64,000 bases of DNA, taken from Neobacillus bataviensis LMG 21833 (GTDB lineage: Bacteria; Bacillota; Bacilli; Bacillales; Cytobacillaceae). The stretch covers positions 124,001 through 188,000 of the forward strand of contig NZ_AJLS01000055.1 of NCBI RefSeq assembly GCF_000307875.1. The letters are read 5' to 3'. This document shows, in pieces, positions 8,585 through 19,132 of this stretch (the stretch's first letter is position 1; each line of letters opens with the position of its first letter). The notes under the pieces are model-generated. The model did no database searches. It worked only from the letters and a program-made list of their open reading frames with translations, and was not told the DNA's origin. A program made the translations under genes and the position numbers.

Positions 8585-10063
8585 CTAAAGGATAATGGCA
8601 ATTAAGCCACCAGATCCTTCGTTTATGATTCTTTCTAATGTTTCTTTTAGTTTATATCTTGCATTCTCCGGCATTAAGGAAAGCTTGGCTTGGATTCCCT
8701 CACGGACAATAGAACTTAAACTGCGCCCGAAGATATCAGAATTCCAAATTGATAATGGATCGTCCTCGAAATCCTGCATGAGGTAGCGGACTAGCTCCTC
8801 GCTTTGCTTTTCGGTACCGATAATGGGGGCAAATTCCGATTCTACATCGACTTTTATCATGTGTATCGATGGTGCCACGGCTCTTAGCCTTACCCCAAAC
8901 CTTGCACCCTGACGTATGATTTCCGGTTCTTCCAGACTCATATCAGCTAAACTTGGTGAGGCAATCCCGTATCCCGTTTGTTTCACCATTTTTATAGCAT
9001 CGGCAATATGATCATACTCTGCTTTTGCATGAGCAAAATCCTGCATAAGTTCCAGAAGATGATCCTTTCCTCTGATTTCTACCCCGACAATTTCTTTTAA
9101 AATATCATCATATAATTCATCCGGGGCAATTAAATCAATTTCAGCCACCCCTGTACCCATCTCAATACCGGCTAAACCCGCCCGTTCAATGAATTCAAAG
9201 TCACTAAACTGCTGGACAACATAGTCCACATCTCGTAATCTCTTGATATCTTTTACTGTTTCTTTCACTGCCTCTTGATAGCTTTCGCGGAGCCAATGGT
9301 TTTCCCTCAAGACCATTACCCAGCTTGGCAAGTTGACATTGACTTCAAGTACTGGAAACTCATATAGTGCCTCCCGAAGGACATTGAGGACGTCGCTGTC
9401 ACGCATGCTTTCCACACTCATGGCGATAACAGGGATATCATATTTTTCAGCTAAACTTGATCTTAGTGTTTCAGTGCTTGGGTGGTATGGCTGCGCACTG
9501 TTCACCACCATAATAAATGGCTTGCCAACCTCCTTCAGCTCATTAATCACTCTTTCTTCCGCCTCAATGTAGTTACTTCGTGGAATCTCACCAATAGTTC
9601 CATCAGTTGTAACCACTACTCCAATGGTGGAATGTTCTTGGATGACTTTTCTTGTGCCAATTTCAGCGGCTTCATGAAATGGGATCGGCTCTTCATACCA
9701 AGGGGTGGTAATCATTCGCGGCCCATTTTCATCCTCATAGCCTTTAGCCCCCGGTACGGTGTACCCGACACAATCCACAAGTCTGATATTAACATTCAGG
9801 CCCTCGTCAACATGAACAGTTGCTGCCTGATTTGGGACAAATTTAGGCTCAGTTGTCATAATTGTTTTTCCGGCAGCACTTTGCGGCAGCTCATCAAGTG
9901 CCCGTGATCTTTCTGCTTCACTGTGTATATTCGGTAAAACAACAAGCTCCATAAATTTTTTAATAAATGTGGATTTTCCTGTTCGTACAGCACCTACTAC
10001 TCCTAAATAAATATCACCGCCAGTTCTTTCGGCAATATCCTTAAAAATATCGACCTTTTCCAA
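8585..10063 (-). CDS. spoIVA: Stage IV sporulation protein A, coat morphogenetic ATPase
   Basis: ATPase that polymerises on the forespore surface and is the base for coat and cortex assembly. 492 residues, the B. subtilis length. The Walker A GAVRTGKS places the essential lysine at residue 30, and the C-terminus GGLIAIIL, important for forespore targeting in B. subtilis, is intact. The start is TTG 10063 behind GGGAGGGGAT. The 299 bases up to yphF hold no gene; a SigE promoter is expected there, but I see only a weak CATAAACA match. Confidence 0.98.
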   Translation of the reverse strand: MEKVDIFKDIAERTGGDIYLGVVGAVRTGKSTFIKKFMELVVLPNIHSEAERSRALDELPQSAAGKTIMTTEPKFVPNQAATVHVDEGLNVNIRLVDCVGYTVPGAKGYEDENGPRMITTPWYEEPIPFHEAAEIGTRKVIQEHSTIGVVVTTDGTIGEIPRSNYIEAEERVINELKEVGKPFIMVVNSAQPYHPSTETLRSSLAEKYDIPVIAMSVESMRDSDVLNVLREALYEFPVLEVNVNLPSWVMVLRENHWLRESYQEAVKETVKDIKRLRDVDYVVQQFSDFEFIERAGLAGIEMGTGVAEIDLIAPDELYDDILKEIVGVEIRGKDHLLELMQDFAHAKAEYDHIADAIKMVKQTGYGIASPSLADMSLEEPEIIRQGARFGVRLRAVAPSIHMIKVDVESEFAPIIGTEKQSEELVRYLMQDFEDDPLSIWNSDIFGRSLSSIVREGIQAKLSLMPENARYKLKETLERIINEGSGGLIAIIL

Positions 10064-10314
10064 GTGATCCCCTCCCGATCATAGAGTAAAGTGGGATAAT
10101 AACATCCATTTTAGGTATTTTTGGACAATATATGTTTATGACGTTGTCCTATCTAGTTATGACACTTTTCTAAAATTTTTTACCTCCTTACTATAAATTC
10201 ACATGGTGCAAGATTATCTTTATTTCGCTGAACATTTGTTTTTATGGAGGGTTTCTAACTATGGTCACGGGTATGGAACTATAAAAGCCCCTACCACGAT
10301 ATTATTTTTCTACA

Positions 10315-10358
10315 TAAAAAAACCCTTCTCCTACAATATATTTCATAGGAGAAGGGTT
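10315..10358 (-). terminator. Terminator of yphF
   Basis: Perfect 13-base stem AACCCTTCTCCTA with its complement, followed on the minus strand by a run of T, just after the yphF stop. Confidence 0.93.
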
Positions 10359-10362
10359 ATGA

Positions 10363-11073
10363 CTATTCTTCTAAAAATACAGGCTCCTCACCTTTGGAAT
10401 CGAGCGTGTAAGGCAAGGAATATGCAGGAACAAACATCGATTCATTCACTAAAATAAAGCGAATATCTTCACCCGGTTCTAGATCTGCTTTCGTGTTCTT
10501 GAGTGCCTGATAAAGGTCTGGTCGGTAATCCACGTATACTTCAGCATCCCCTGTTACGACCAAGGAGAGGTTTTGGTTAGTGAATGGACTAACAACATAT
10601 GGCGGCTTCTCATACCCTAATTGTTTATAATCCAGCGAAAATACATTTTTGGCTATCTGTTTTTTATAGGGCGGAAAACCGTTAGATTTTATTCTTAATT
10701 TAATATCACGGATAGTTTCTGTCATCCGCAGGTCAAATAACTTAACAGTTGGATTCGTTTCCACATCAACTAGGACGTATTGAAAAACGCCGCCGCTTTC
10801 AAAGGCATTTCCCGGCGGTTCAGCCATATATTGTGGGGCGATTTTTTTAAATTCAATCGGATATTTTTGAAAAATCGGTGTATCAGCATCCCTTGTTTTA
10901 ATTGGCAGAATACCGCCATTGTCCTTTTTAAAGTCATCTACAGCCGTTTGAACTGCTAGGATTTGATCTTTATAAGGGGTTTGATTCTGCGCTAATTCTT
11001 CTTTTGGGTACATACATCCCGATAACAGCATCACTGTTACAACAAGAAAAATGCCCAGCCATTTTTTTTTCAT
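10363..11073 (-). CDS. yphF: YphF-like lipoprotein
   Basis: 236 residues with a lipoprotein signal: MKKKW, hydrophobic stretch, lipobox LLSGC with cysteine at residue 20. The mature part has no catalytic motif I recognise; B. subtilis YphF occupies the same place (spoIVA, yphF, yphE, gpsA) and is of similar length. Probably anchored on the outer face of the membrane. Function unknown to me; the position next to spoIVA suggests, without proof, a sporulation role. Confidence 0.85.
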   Translation of the reverse strand: MKKKWLGIFLVVTVMLLSGCMYPKEELAQNQTPYKDQILAVQTAVDDFKKDNGGILPIKTRDADTPIFQKYPIEFKKIAPQYMAEPPGNAFESGGVFQYVLVDVETNPTVKLFDLRMTETIRDIKLRIKSNGFPPYKKQIAKNVFSLDYKQLGYEKPPYVVSPFTNQNLSLVVTGDAEVYVDYRPDLYQALKNTKADLEPGEDIRFILVNESMFVPAYSLPYTLDSKGEEPVFLEE

Positions 11074-11105
11074 AAAATCACCTTTTATCTATGTAGTTAA
11101 TCCCG

Positions 11106-11291
11106 TTAACCGAGGAATACAATCAATAGGCTCAATCCGGCAACAACCAGAAATACATAAGCAATAATCGCTGTGATAACCCGGAGAACCCCTTTTAACT
11201 TATACCTGCTTAAATAAATCGTTATGATCGCAAGAAACATCAGTGCCATACCAGCGACCGATATCCACATTTTTATCATACCTGGCGACAA
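11106..11291 (-). CDS. yphE: YphE-like small membrane protein
   Basis: 61 residues with two predicted membrane helices (about 8-27 and 38-60) separated by the basic loop SRYKLKG. The start is TTG 11291, eight bases after AAGGGGG. It occupies the yphE position and resembles the DUF2768 family. Function unknown. Confidence 0.8.
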   Translation of the reverse strand: MSPGMIKMWISVAGMALMFLAIITIYLSRYKLKGVLRVITAIIAYVFLVVAGLSLLIVFLG

Positions 11292-11329
11292 ACTTCATTC
11301 CCCCTTTTCCGACTGCTATTATAGCACAA

Positions 11330-11490
11330 GAAGAGCGAAAGCGCCCGTTTAGCTGCGTATAGACTGGAGCGCTTCGACTGAGATAAAGGAAACACGGAGA
11401 GCGTAAGCGATTCGATGTTGACTTATCGTAGGGAGAAGAGCGAAGTCTACTAGCTGCTGGGCGCTGTAGCTGGACAATTCTCAAAGTCGA
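11330..11490. repeat. Dispersed structured intergenic repeat, copy A
   Basis: GC-richer block in the 380-base gap between gpsA and yphE. It begins AAGAGCGAAAGCGCCCG and ends GGGCGCTGTAGCTGG then ACAATTCTCAAAGT, so its ends are inverted (AGCGCCC / GGGCGCT). The last 19 bases GCTGGACAATTCTCAAAGT are identical to the end of copy B near 40755-40773. No protein is encoded. Confidence 0.75.
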
Positions 11491-11505
11491 AGTTTATTAA
11501 CTCAA

Positions 11506-11549
11506 CAAAAAAATCTGAAGTAAAGAGGGGCGAATTCTCTACTTCAGAT
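11506..11549 (-). terminator. Terminator, probably for gpsA
   Basis: Minus-strand stem ATCTGAAGTA pairing with TACTTCAGAT, then TTTTTTT. It lies 124 bases after the gpsA stop, next to repeat copy A. Confidence 0.75.
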
Positions 11550-11673
11550 CATTAGACTAAATAACCCAATCTCCAGCGTCATCCTACCAGGATGCTTCTT
11601 CGTTGCATTGTATGCAATAAAGGTAAAAAGCGCGTCATGTGAATGCCTAATTTAATCAGAAAAGGGCACATTT

Positions 11674-12729
11674 TTAGCCTTCAGTATACTTTTCATCCAG
11701 CACATTTACTAAATCTTCCATCTCATGTGTTTTTCCGCGGGCCATTAACACGTCCACAGCATCCTTAGCGTTCTTACCGTTAAATAAAACATTATAAAGT
11801 ACCGTGGTTATTGGCATATTAACATCATATTTTTTAGCAAGCTGATAGGCCGCTTTCGTTGTTCTGACACCCTCGACAACCATTCCCATATTATCAAGAA
11901 CTTCATCAAGCGTTTGTCCCTTACCAAGCAAATTACCGGCTCTCCAATTCCTTGAATGGACGCTGGTACAGGTAACAATTAAATCACCTATTCCTGTTAG
12001 ACCGGAAAACGTTAACGGATTGGCGCCCATTTTCGTCCCAAGGCGGGCTATTTCCGCTAATCCACGGGTCATCAATGCTGCCTTGGCGTTATCACCATAG
12101 CCAAGCCCATCAGTAATACCGGCAGCTAAGGCAATGATATTCTTTAAGGCACCGCCAATTTCAACTCCGATTACATCAGAATTCGTGTATACACGAAAAT
12201 TATGGTTGATAAATAAATCCTGGATTTTTTCAGCAGCCTCCATATTTTCAGAAGCGACAGTAACCGTTGTGGGATGCCTGAGGCTAACCTCTTCAGCGTG
12301 ACTCGGGCCGGATAAGACGACAATATCTTTTAAGAGTTCTTTTGGCATTTCTTCTTTGATCATTTCGGTTATGCGTAAAAGGGTATCAGGCTCAATTCCT
12401 TTACTTACATGGGCAATTGTAATGGAATCTGCTTGTACTGCACGGATTTTCCCGAGAACTTCACGTATGGCCTTAGTCGGAACCGCTAAGATAACCGTGT
12501 CCACTCCCGCTAAAGCATCACTTAAGGAAGCATAGGCGACAATCAATTCCGGCAGCGCAATTTCAGGTAAATATTTTTTATTCGTGTGAAACCCATTGAT
12601 TTCCTTCACCTGGTCTTCCTTATGGCTCCATAGACGAACTTCATGTGCATTATCTGCCAGTACAATTGCTAAAGCTGTACCCCAGCTCCCAGCGCCCACA
12701 ACTGCTATGGCTGCTTTTTTATTCTGCAT
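11674..12729 (-). CDS. gpsA: Glycerol-3-phosphate dehydrogenase [NAD(P)+]
   Basis: Reduces DHAP to sn-glycerol-3-phosphate for phospholipid synthesis. The Rossmann motif [12 protein letters not shown] is at residues 8-19, SKGIEP and [10 protein letters not shown] follow, and the catalytic lysine lies in [16 protein letters not shown] 12729 is used, giving [12 protein letters not shown] and 351 residues with GGCGGGTG upstream; the open frame to 12837 overlaps the end of der and is not needed. It follows der by 22 bases. Confidence 0.97.
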   Translation of the reverse strand: MQNKKAAIAVVGAGSWGTALAIVLADNAHEVRLWSHKEDQVKEINGFHTNKKYLPEIALPELIVAYASLSDALAGVDTVILAVPTKAIREVLGKIRAVQADSITIAHVSKGIEPDTLLRITEMIKEEMPKELLKDIVVLSGPSHAEEVSLRHPTTVTVASENMEAAEKIQDLFINHNFRVYTNSDVIGVEIGGALKNIIALAAGITDGLGYGDNAKAALMTRGLAEIARLGTKMGANPLTFSGLTGIGDLIVTCTSVHSRNWRAGNLLGKGQTLDEVLDNMGMVVEGVRTTKAAYQLAKKYDVNMPITTVLYNVLFNGKNAKDAVDVLMARGKTHEMEDLVNVLDEKYTEG

Positions 12730-12751
12730 GAAAAGTACACCCGCCTTATCT

Positions 12752-14062
12752 TTATTTTCTTTCTCTCGCATAAATTTTGATAGGGGTTCCCTCGAATCCA
12801 AAAGCATCTCTAATTCGATTCTCAAGAAAGCGCTCATAGGAAAAATGCATTAATTCAGGTTCATTGACAAAGACCACAAATGTAGGAGGCTTGATTGCCA
12901 CTTGGGTCGCATAATAAATTTTCAAACGTTTCCCTTTGTCAGTCGGCGCCGGATTCATCGCAATTGCGTCCATAATTACGTCATTTAAGACACTTGTCTC
13001 AACCCGCATGGAGTGGTTTTCACTTGCAGTATTGATCATTGGCAGCAGGGTATGAATCCGCTTTTTCGTTTTCGCAGATAAAAATACAATTGGAGCATAA
13101 CTAAGAAAAAGAAAATGTTCCCTAATCTTTTGTTCTAGCTCTTTCATTGTCTTCTCATCTTTTTCAATCGCATCCCATTTATTGACCACGATGACAACGG
13201 CACGGCCTGCCTCATGGGCGTATCCGGCAATCTTCTTGTCCTGCTCAATGATCCCTTCTTCGGCATTAATAACCACAAGCACGACATCGGAACGTTCAAT
13301 CGCCCTCAGCGCACGGAGAACACTATATTTTTCTGTTGTTTCATATACTTTACCTTTTTTTCTAATTCCCGCGGTATCAATAATGACATATTTATCACCA
13401 TTATACGTATAGGGTGAATCGACGGCATCACGTGTTGTTCCGGCAATATCGCTGACAATTACACGATCTTCGCCCAAAATAGCGTTAACAAGTGATGACT
13501 TTCCGACGTTAGGCCGTCCAATTAAGGAAAACTTGACCACATCATCATCATAATCTAATTGCTTGTTTTTTGGAAAGTGTTTTGCTGCCTCGTCCAATAA
13601 ATCGCCAAGTCCCAGACCGTGTGAACCGGAAATGGGGATGGGTTCACCGAAACCAAGTGCATAAAAATCATAAATTTGTTCGCGCATTTCGGGGTTATCG
13701 ATTTTATTAACCCCTAAAACAATCGGCTTTTTAGATTTATATAATATTTTAGCCACTTCTTCATCCGCAGCGGTTACTCCTTCTCGTCCATTAGTTAAGA
13801 AGATAATCACGTCTGCCTCATCAATCGCCACTTCCGCCTGCTGACGAATTTGCTCGAGAAACGGTTCATCACCAATATCAATTCCACCCGTATCAATTAT
13901 ATTAAATTCATGCGTCAACCACTCACCGGAACTGTAAATTCTATCTCTTGTTACTCCTGGAATATCCTCCACGATAGAAATACGCTCACCGGCAATTCGA
14001 TTAAAAATCGTTGATTTCCCAACATTGGGACGTCCTACAATGGCAATAACTGGTTTTACCAT
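12752..14062 (-). CDS. der: Ribosome biogenesis GTPase Der (EngA)
   Basis: Essential tandem GTPase for 50S subunit assembly. Two G domains are seen, each with GRPNVGKS (near residues 10 and 183), with DTGG and DTAG switch motifs and NKID / NKWD, then the KH-like domain. 436 residues, exactly the B. subtilis size. ATG 14062 is preferred; the ATG 12 bases upstream would overlap its own ribosome binding site. Confidence 0.98.
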   Translation of the reverse strand: MVKPVIAIVGRPNVGKSTIFNRIAGERISIVEDIPGVTRDRIYSSGEWLTHEFNIIDTGGIDIGDEPFLEQIRQQAEVAIDEADVIIFLTNGREGVTAADEEVAKILYKSKKPIVLGVNKIDNPEMREQIYDFYALGFGEPIPISGSHGLGLGDLLDEAAKHFPKNKQLDYDDDVVKFSLIGRPNVGKSSLVNAILGEDRVIVSDIAGTTRDAVDSPYTYNGDKYVIIDTAGIRKKGKVYETTEKYSVLRALRAIERSDVVLVVINAEEGIIEQDKKIAGYAHEAGRAVVIVVNKWDAIEKDEKTMKELEQKIREHFLFLSYAPIVFLSAKTKKRIHTLLPMINTASENHSMRVETSVLNDVIMDAIAMNPAPTDKGKRLKIYYATQVAIKPPTFVVFVNEPELMHFSYERFLENRIRDAFGFEGTPIKIYARERK

Positions 14063-14137
14063 TCTGATCGCCATCCTTTCTTATATTAAAAATATTTATT
14101 GTTATGTTAGCAAATCATCCATAAGTTCTTATTAAGT

Positions 14138-14166
14138 AAAGAAACCCTTCTGTCATCTAGAAGGGC
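14138..14166 (-). terminator. Terminator after yphA
   Basis: Stem CCCTTCT / AGAAGGG with a seven-base loop, followed on the minus strand by TTTCTTTACTT. Confidence 0.65.
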
Positions 14167-14229
14167 CTAACTTTATTATTTTAACAATGTTAACCCTTTC
14201 CCGCAATGGAAACCTTAATAAGAGTCTTT

Positions 14230-14838
14230 TCAGGACGATTTTTGTTTTCCTTTTTCAAAAAAGTGAAAATGATTTTGAGAGATACTTCCTGCGTTTTCCA
14301 AAAGGCTCCAACCGACGAGCAATACAACAATTAAGGCACAACCATCTAAATACTCAAAAGCTCCAATTGGATATGGAAAAGGAAATTTATTTAAGATAAA
14401 CGCATATAAAAATTCTCCCTGCATGGTGCCGATCATGATAATCAGCAATCGTCCCTTTAATGTTTTTTGCAATAGGATGACAAGATATCCAAAAATAATT
14501 CCCATCATCCATTCCTTTTTAAAGATAATCCAAACAGGATCAAAGACCTCAAATAAATGGAAGGTTACATAAGCAATTGACACGATTAATGAACAAATAA
14601 AATAATAGATGATTGCTCGACGTTTTTCCCCGCTTAAGAAGAAATAAGAAGTGATTAATAAAAACAAACCACCCGCCTTTATTTCAAAGCTCCCTGCCAC
14701 AAACTGAAAATTAGATAAAAACAGCAAAATGAGGATGATAGCTGATAGTTTTAACCGGTATGGATTTTTTTTATTTTGTAAAAATGTCAGGTATACCCAA
14801 AAGGACCAGCATATCCAATAAAACATGGCGCCTTCCAT
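14230..14838 (-). CDS. yphA: YphA-like integral membrane protein
   Basis: 202 residues with about six hydrophobic segments and no soluble domain or catalytic motif I can name. It occupies the B. subtilis yphA position between fni and der; yphB (seaA), which lies in between in B. subtilis, is absent. Start at ATG 14838, eight bases after AGGAGG. Function unknown. Confidence 0.8.
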   Translation of the reverse strand: MEGAMFYWICWSFWVYLTFLQNKKNPYRLKLSAIILILLFLSNFQFVAGSFEIKAGGLFLLITSYFFLSGEKRRAIIYYFICSLIVSIAYVTFHLFEVFDPVWIIFKKEWMMGIIFGYLVILLQKTLKGRLLIIMIGTMQGEFLYAFILNKFPFPYPIGAFEYLDGCALIVVLLVGWSLLENAGSISQNHFHFFEKGKQKSS

Positions 14839-14946
14839 ATCATTCACCTCCTATTCTTATCATTATTGGTAATCTTTATGTACTTTAATACTTCTTAGAA
14901 TAATATTTCCAATGTGAATCATCTTATTAAGAGGAGGTGTGGATGA

Positions 14947-15087
14947 ATGGGAAAAGACCGCCAAGAAAAAAAGTTAAAAGCAAGTAGAAGAGTGGAGTCA
15001 GACCGCGATCAGGCGTTACACTATCCAGGCGCAACCAAGCTTTCAAGCCCTGAAGAGGCACGGGGTTTAAATGATGGAAAAAGATAA
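14947..15087 (+). CDS. ypzI: Small basic protein, YpzI-like
   Basis: 46 codons read on the plus strand, starting MGKDRQEKKLKASRRVESD, rich in charged residues and with no membrane segment. GAGGAGGTG lies nine bases before the ATG and a strong hairpin follows the stop. It sits between divergent yphA and convergent fni. I associate it with the YpzI family from memory of the sequence; its role is unknown. A shorter overlapping frame from ATG 14943 (14 codons) is less likely. Confidence 0.75.
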   Translation: MGKDRQEKKLKASRRVESDRDQALHYPGATKLSSPEEARGLNDGKR

Positions 15088-15088
15088 G

Positions 15089-15118
15089 AAAAAGCTCTCG
15101 CGGGTGCGAGAGCTTTAT
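15089..15118. terminator. Bidirectional terminator between ypzI and fni
   Basis: Perfect 11-base stem AAAGCTCTCGC / GCGAGAGCTTT with a GGGT loop and T-rich flanks on both strands; serves the plus-strand small gene and minus-strand fni, whose stop lies in the arm. Confidence 0.88.
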
Positions 15119-16173
15119 TCTATCCTACGCTGGCTATATTGTTTTGTATCGATTCCTCTTTGATTCAACCAATGGAACGTTTCGCCGAAGATGATAAGTG
15201 GAGCCTTTTGTAAATCAGAAATGGTTTTAGCTCCTAAAGAAGTCATAATTAAAACTAATTCTTTGTGGAGTGATTCGATTTCTTCCTCTAATGCTTCTAC
15301 CCCTTGCTCGACAAGAATCTGCAAGAAAGAACCTGCCATCCCAATCCCATTTGCCCCCATTGCGATCCCCTTAGCAATGTCAAGTCCAGTATTAAAACCA
15401 CCAGAGCCAATTACGGATATTTTTTCAGAAGCATTTGCTGCTTCCATAATAGAGATTGGCGTTGGGATACCCCATTCATTAAAAAATGAGATCATTCTAT
15501 CTCGCCGCTTATTTTCAATTTCTGCAAAATTTGTTCCCCCAGCACCGCCGACATCAACCGCAGCCACACCCACTGATGAAAGAGACTCAACCGTTTCCTT
15601 TCCCACTCCAAAACCTACTTCTTTGACAATAACAGGAACATCTACCTTGTTGACAATATTATCAATTCTTTTTAAGGCATCAGTAAAATCCCGATCACCC
15701 TCTGGCATGGTCAGTTCTTGTATAACATTCAAATGGATTTGCAGTGCATTGGCCGCAACCATGTCAATCGCCATCTTGGCTTGATCAACTGTTGCCTCGC
15801 TGCCTAAATTCGCTATTATGATCCCATTAGGGTTCTCTTTTCGAACGATCTCATAAGTATATCGCTCACCCTTATCCTTTAAAGCGGACATTTGCGAACC
15901 AACAGCCATAGCCAGGCCAGTACTTTTGGCAGCAATTGCTAATTCTTTGTTGATTCGATGGGTTTTTTCTCCACCGCCGCCAGTCATCGCATTGATAAAA
16001 ATTGGCGAACTTAAAGAAAGTTCGCCAATTGAGTGGTCTAATCGAACATCGTTCACACTGATATTCGGTAAGCTTTGATGAATAAATTTGATTTCATCGA
16101 AAACTGATGAACTGTTTTGCCTATTTTGTAGGGCAAAGCGAATGTGATCCCATTTTCGTTCAGATCTAGACAC
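15115..16173 (-). CDS. fni: Isopentenyl-diphosphate delta-isomerase, type 2 (FMN)
   Basis: Interconverts IPP and DMAPP using reduced FMN. Motifs: [30 protein letters not shown], the metal-binding PEGDRDF and VKEVGFG, and the flavin-binding [14 protein letters not shown] 16173 has the excellent ribosome binding site GGTGAT four bases upstream and gives the B. subtilis-like start MSRSERK (352 residues). ATG 16185, coupled to the ypfD stop by TAATG, is the alternative. Confidence 0.95.
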   Translation of the reverse strand: MSRSERKWDHIRFALQNRQNSSSVFDEIKFIHQSLPNISVNDVRLDHSIGELSLSSPIFINAMTGGGGEKTHRINKELAIAAKSTGLAMAVGSQMSALKDKGERYTYEIVRKENPNGIIIANLGSEATVDQAKMAIDMVAANALQIHLNVIQELTMPEGDRDFTDALKRIDNIVNKVDVPVIVKEVGFGVGKETVESLSSVGVAAVDVGGAGGTNFAEIENKRRDRMISFFNEWGIPTPISIMEAANASEKISVIGSGGFNTGLDIAKGIAMGANGIGMAGSFLQILVEQGVEALEEEIESLHKELVLIMTSLGAKTISDLQKAPLIIFGETFHWLNQRGIDTKQYSQRRIE

Positions 16174-16184
16174 AAAAATCACCA

Positions 16185-17324
16185 TTATTTTCTTAGATTC
16201 TTTAACTTATCTCCAATAACTTCACCAAGTTGAAAGCCTTTTGATTCCTCTGGAAGTTCATAATCGAAATTTCCTTCTTCCTCTTTCTCAAGCAATTCTT
16301 TAATGCTTAAAGACAGACGTTGATCTTGTTCGTTCGCATCAAGTACCTTAACTTTAACCTCTTGCCCTTCCTTTAGAACCTCATGCGGCGTTCCAATGTG
16401 TTTATGAGCAATTTGAGAAATATGAACAAGACCTTCTACACCAGGAAAAACTTCGACAAATGCACCATATGAGACTAATCTTTTTACTTTACCGTCTAAA
16501 ATACTGCCTTTAGGTGCTTTTTCAGAAATGTTAGACCATGGCCCAGGCAGTGTTTCCTTAATTGATAAAGAAATTCTTTCATTATCACGATCGACACTTA
16601 ATACCTTTACTTGAACCTGTTGACCTTCATGAACCACGTCTGTTGGTTTATCTACATGTTCATAGGATAATTGGGATATATGAACTAGACCGTCGATACC
16701 GCCGATATCAACGAATGCCCCAAAATCAGTAATTCTTTGAACTGTCCCATCGATTACTTGACCCGCTTTAAGCGCACCAAGAATATTTTGTTTTTGTTTT
16801 CCCTTTTCTTGCTCCACAACTGCTCGATGCGAAAGGATTAAGCGGTTCTTTTCTTTATCAAGTTCCACAATTTTAAAAGAAAGTGAACGTCCTTTGTAAT
16901 CGCTGAAATCCTCGACAAAATGTGCTTCAACTAAAGAGGCCGGAACAAATCCACGGACACCAAGATCCACTACCAAACCGCCTTTAACAACGTCTTTTAC
17001 CTCTGTTTCAAAAACTTCACCATTTTGGAATTGCTGTTCTAAATGATCCCAGGCTTTTTCTGCATCAACTTTCCTTTTAGAAAGGATAAGTGCTTCTTCC
17101 TCCACTTTTAAAACTTCCAGCTCTAACTCATCGCCTTCAGCAGCGGCATCGGATGCTTTTTCAATATGAAGGCTAGATAACTCACTGATAGGGATAATTC
17201 CATCTAATTTACTGCCTTGAACAGCCACAAGTACCTGTTTTTCTTCTACCTTCGTAACTTGTCCGGTTACTTTATCCCCAATTTCAAAGTTCTTCACTTC
17301 TACTTGATTTAATTCTTCCGACAT
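16185..17324 (-). CDS. ypfD: S1-domain RNA-binding protein, ribosomal S1 homologue
   Basis: 379 residues with four S1 motifs (about 14-82, 100-165, 186-255 and 272-341), seen as repeated GxVxxxxxFGxFVxxxxxxGLVHISQ patterns, for example [20 protein letters not shown]. subtilis YpfD has the same layout and is annotated as an S1 homologue, though it is not a standard small-subunit protein there. AAGGAGG precedes the ATG. Located between plsC and fni. Confidence 0.95.
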   Translation of the reverse strand: MSEELNQVEVKNFEIGDKVTGQVTKVEEKQVLVAVQGSKLDGIIPISELSSLHIEKASDAAAEGDELELEVLKVEEEALILSKRKVDAEKAWDHLEQQFQNGEVFETEVKDVVKGGLVVDLGVRGFVPASLVEAHFVEDFSDYKGRSLSFKIVELDKEKNRLILSHRAVVEQEKGKQKQNILGALKAGQVIDGTVQRITDFGAFVDIGGIDGLVHISQLSYEHVDKPTDVVHEGQQVQVKVLSVDRDNERISLSIKETLPGPWSNISEKAPKGSILDGKVKRLVSYGAFVEVFPGVEGLVHISQIAHKHIGTPHEVLKEGQEVKVKVLDANEQDQRLSLSIKELLEKEEEGNFDYELPEESKGFQLGEVIGDKLKNLRK

Positions 17325-17484
17325 ATGTATTCCTCCTTAATCCATTTACTCTAAAAATCTATATATGATCTGGCGAATGCAGCACAGCAGACACCACATA
17401 TAAAATAAACCAATTGCAGAGAATATTCAAAAAAAATCTCTTTTTATTAACTTCTTACAAATAACCTTTTTTGTCAAGCAGAAG

Positions 17485-18066
17485 CTATTGATGCTCTTTT
17501 ATAAGTTTATGAATTTCTGACATAATTAATTCAGTAACCTGATCAGCTGAAGCTTTTGTTTTTCTCATTTCGTCCATATCAATTGGTTTGCCATAAACCA
17601 CTTTTAATTTTTTAAAACTTTTATAAGGACCTATAACTGCACAAGGAACAACCTGCGCTTCTGATCTTGAAGCAAAAAATCCTGCTCCGGAAAGACCTTT
17701 CCCTAATTCTCCGGTTTTGCTTCTAGTCCCCTCTGGAAAAAGACCGAAAACGTTGCCCTCTTTAAGAATCTTTAAGCCTGTGCGAAGTGCTTCCCGATCG
17801 CTTAAGCCTCTTTTTACTGGGAAGGCATTACATTTCCTAACAATGGCCCCCAAAACAGGGACATTGAAAACCTCTTCCTTCGCCATATAGTGAATAGGCC
17901 TGGGAGCCATAATCCCAACTATGATCGGATCAAAATTATGGATATGATTGGAGCAAAGCAACACGCCGCCCTCTTTAGGGAAATTTTCTACTCCAATCGC
18001 TTCAACCCTGTACCACGGTTTAAAAACAGTATAAACCACTGACCTTGCAAATGCGTAAAACGTCAC
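17485..18066 (-). CDS. plsC: 1-acyl-sn-glycerol-3-phosphate acyltransferase
   Basis: Acylates lysophosphatidic acid to phosphatidic acid at the membrane. The acyltransferase motif NHxxxxD is seen as SNHIHNFDP near residue 39, and block III as FPEGTRSK. 193 residues, start GTG 18066 two bases after the cmk stop. Other LPLAT enzymes share these motifs, so the exact substrate is inferred. Confidence 0.9.
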   Translation of the reverse strand: MTFYAFARSVVYTVFKPWYRVEAIGVENFPKEGGVLLCSNHIHNFDPIIVGIMAPRPIHYMAKEEVFNVPVLGAIVRKCNAFPVKRGLSDREALRTGLKILKEGNVFGLFPEGTRSKTGELGKGLSGAGFFASRSEAQVVPCAVIGPYKSFKKLKVVYGKPIDMDEMRKTKASADQVTELIMSEIHKLIKEHQ

Positions 18067-18068
18067 AC

Positions 18069-18743
18069 TTATCCAATCCTTTCGTGCACAAGAGCCATAA
18101 TTTTTTCTACAACTTCAGGAATGGTCAATGAGGTGGTGTCGATTTCAATTGCATCATCGGCTTTTTTCAATGGAGCTACATCTCTTTCCGAGTCAATTTT
18201 ATCTCTACGTGCAATTTCTTCTTTTAATTTTTCTAAATCGGAAGGGAACCCTTTCTGTAAATTTTCTGTATATCGTCTTTCCGCCCTTTCCTCAACACTT
18301 GCCAGTAAAAATACTTTTACTTCCGCTTCTGGCAATACATGCGTTCCGATATCCCGTCCATCCATCACAACACCACCTTCTGTAGCGAATGCTTGCTGCC
18401 TTCTGACCATTTCTCGGCGAACCTTCGGATGGATGGAAACGATGGAAACATTATTGGTTACCTCTGATGTACGAATCTCATTTGTAACATCTTTATTGTC
18501 AAGATAGACTAGTTGACCTTTATTTGAAGGCAGGAGTTTAATATCAGTTGAAAGCAGCGTGTCTAAAAGTGCAACTTCCTCATTAAGTTCCAGTTGGTTA
18601 ACAATAGCCTTATATGTTAATGCCCGGTACATCGCACCCGTATCAATATATACATATGATAGTTTTTCCGCCACGATTTTTGCTACTGTGCTCTTTCCGG
18701 CTGCAGCAGGTCCATCAATTGCGATTGATAATCTCTTTTTCAT
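18069..18743 (-). CDS. cmk: Cytidylate kinase
   Basis: Phosphorylates CMP and dCMP. The P-loop [11 protein letters not shown] is at residues 9-19, with [12 protein letters not shown] and [11 protein letters not shown] following. 224 residues. GGAGGATTT precedes the ATG. In B. subtilis ypfA (PilZ protein) lies between ypfB and cmk; here there is none. Confidence 0.97.
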   Translation of the reverse strand: MKKRLSIAIDGPAAAGKSTVAKIVAEKLSYVYIDTGAMYRALTYKAIVNQLELNEEVALLDTLLSTDIKLLPSNKGQLVYLDNKDVTNEIRTSEVTNNVSIVSIHPKVRREMVRRQQAFATEGGVVMDGRDIGTHVLPEAEVKVFLLASVEERAERRYTENLQKGFPSDLEKLKEEIARRDKIDSERDVAPLKKADDAIEIDTTSLTIPEVVEKIMALVHERIG

Positions 18744-18838
18744 AAATCCTCCTAAAGCAAAAAGTTTGTCTCATAAGCTGTCTCTATATATTTTACCATA
18801 AGTTATTAAAATGCCCCCCTATTTTAGCATTTTAACAA

Positions 18839-18863
18839 TAAAAAAAAGCAGGCAGCCTGCTTT
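18839..18863 (-). terminator. Terminator at the end of ypfB
   Basis: Stem AAAGCAGG / CCTGCTTT, then eight T on the minus strand; the ypfB stop codon lies in its first arm. Confidence 0.85.
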
Positions 18864-19044
18864 ATTTTTCACCTTGAAAGGTTTGAATAATTTCTGTAAA
18901 AATATCTTCGTTTACCCCTTCGTATTTAGTCAGTTGTTTAATTTGCGGAAAGACATCCAATTGATGAAACAAAAGCTGAGATAAGAAGAGAAAGATAAAC
19001 TGGACAATTACAATCTTTACTAATAATCCTTCCACCTTTTCCAT
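18862..19044 (-). CDS. ypfB: YpfB-like small membrane protein
   Basis: 60 residues with one membrane helix (about 6-27) and a conserved-looking tail with YEGVNED. GGAGTGAT supports ATG 19044; an in-frame start 21 bases upstream has no ribosome binding site. Position between ypeB and cmk and the pattern LLVK...QFIFLFLSQLLFHQ fit B. subtilis YpfB. Function unknown. Confidence 0.82.
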   Translation of the reverse strand: MEKVEGLLVKIVIVQFIFLFLSQLLFHQLDVFPQIKQLTKYEGVNEDIFTEIIQTFQGEK

Positions 19045-19106
19045 TGAAATCACTCCAATGCCCATATATGTATATTATTGGATTTTCGGACTTTATTATT
19101 CAATGT

Positions 19107-19132
19107 AAAAAGGGAAAAGCAAATGCTTTTCC
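19107..19132 (-). terminator. Terminator of sleB-ypeB
   Basis: Nine-base stem GGAAAAGCA / TGCTTTTCC then CCTTTTTAC on the minus strand, directly after the ypeB stop. Confidence 0.85.

Noticed and set aside
9482..9907. 141-codon plus-strand frame
   Set aside because: Antisense to the conserved spoIVA gene; no ribosome binding site or family resemblance.
10203..10457. 84-codon plus-strand frame
   Set aside because: Covers the yphF terminator and its 3' end; no ribosome binding site.
15191..15784. 197-codon plus-strand frame
   Set aside because: Runs antisense through fni, with no ribosome binding site and low-complexity Ser/Pro composition typical of a shadow frame.
18121..18507. 128-codon plus-strand frame
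   Set aside because: Antisense to cmk.
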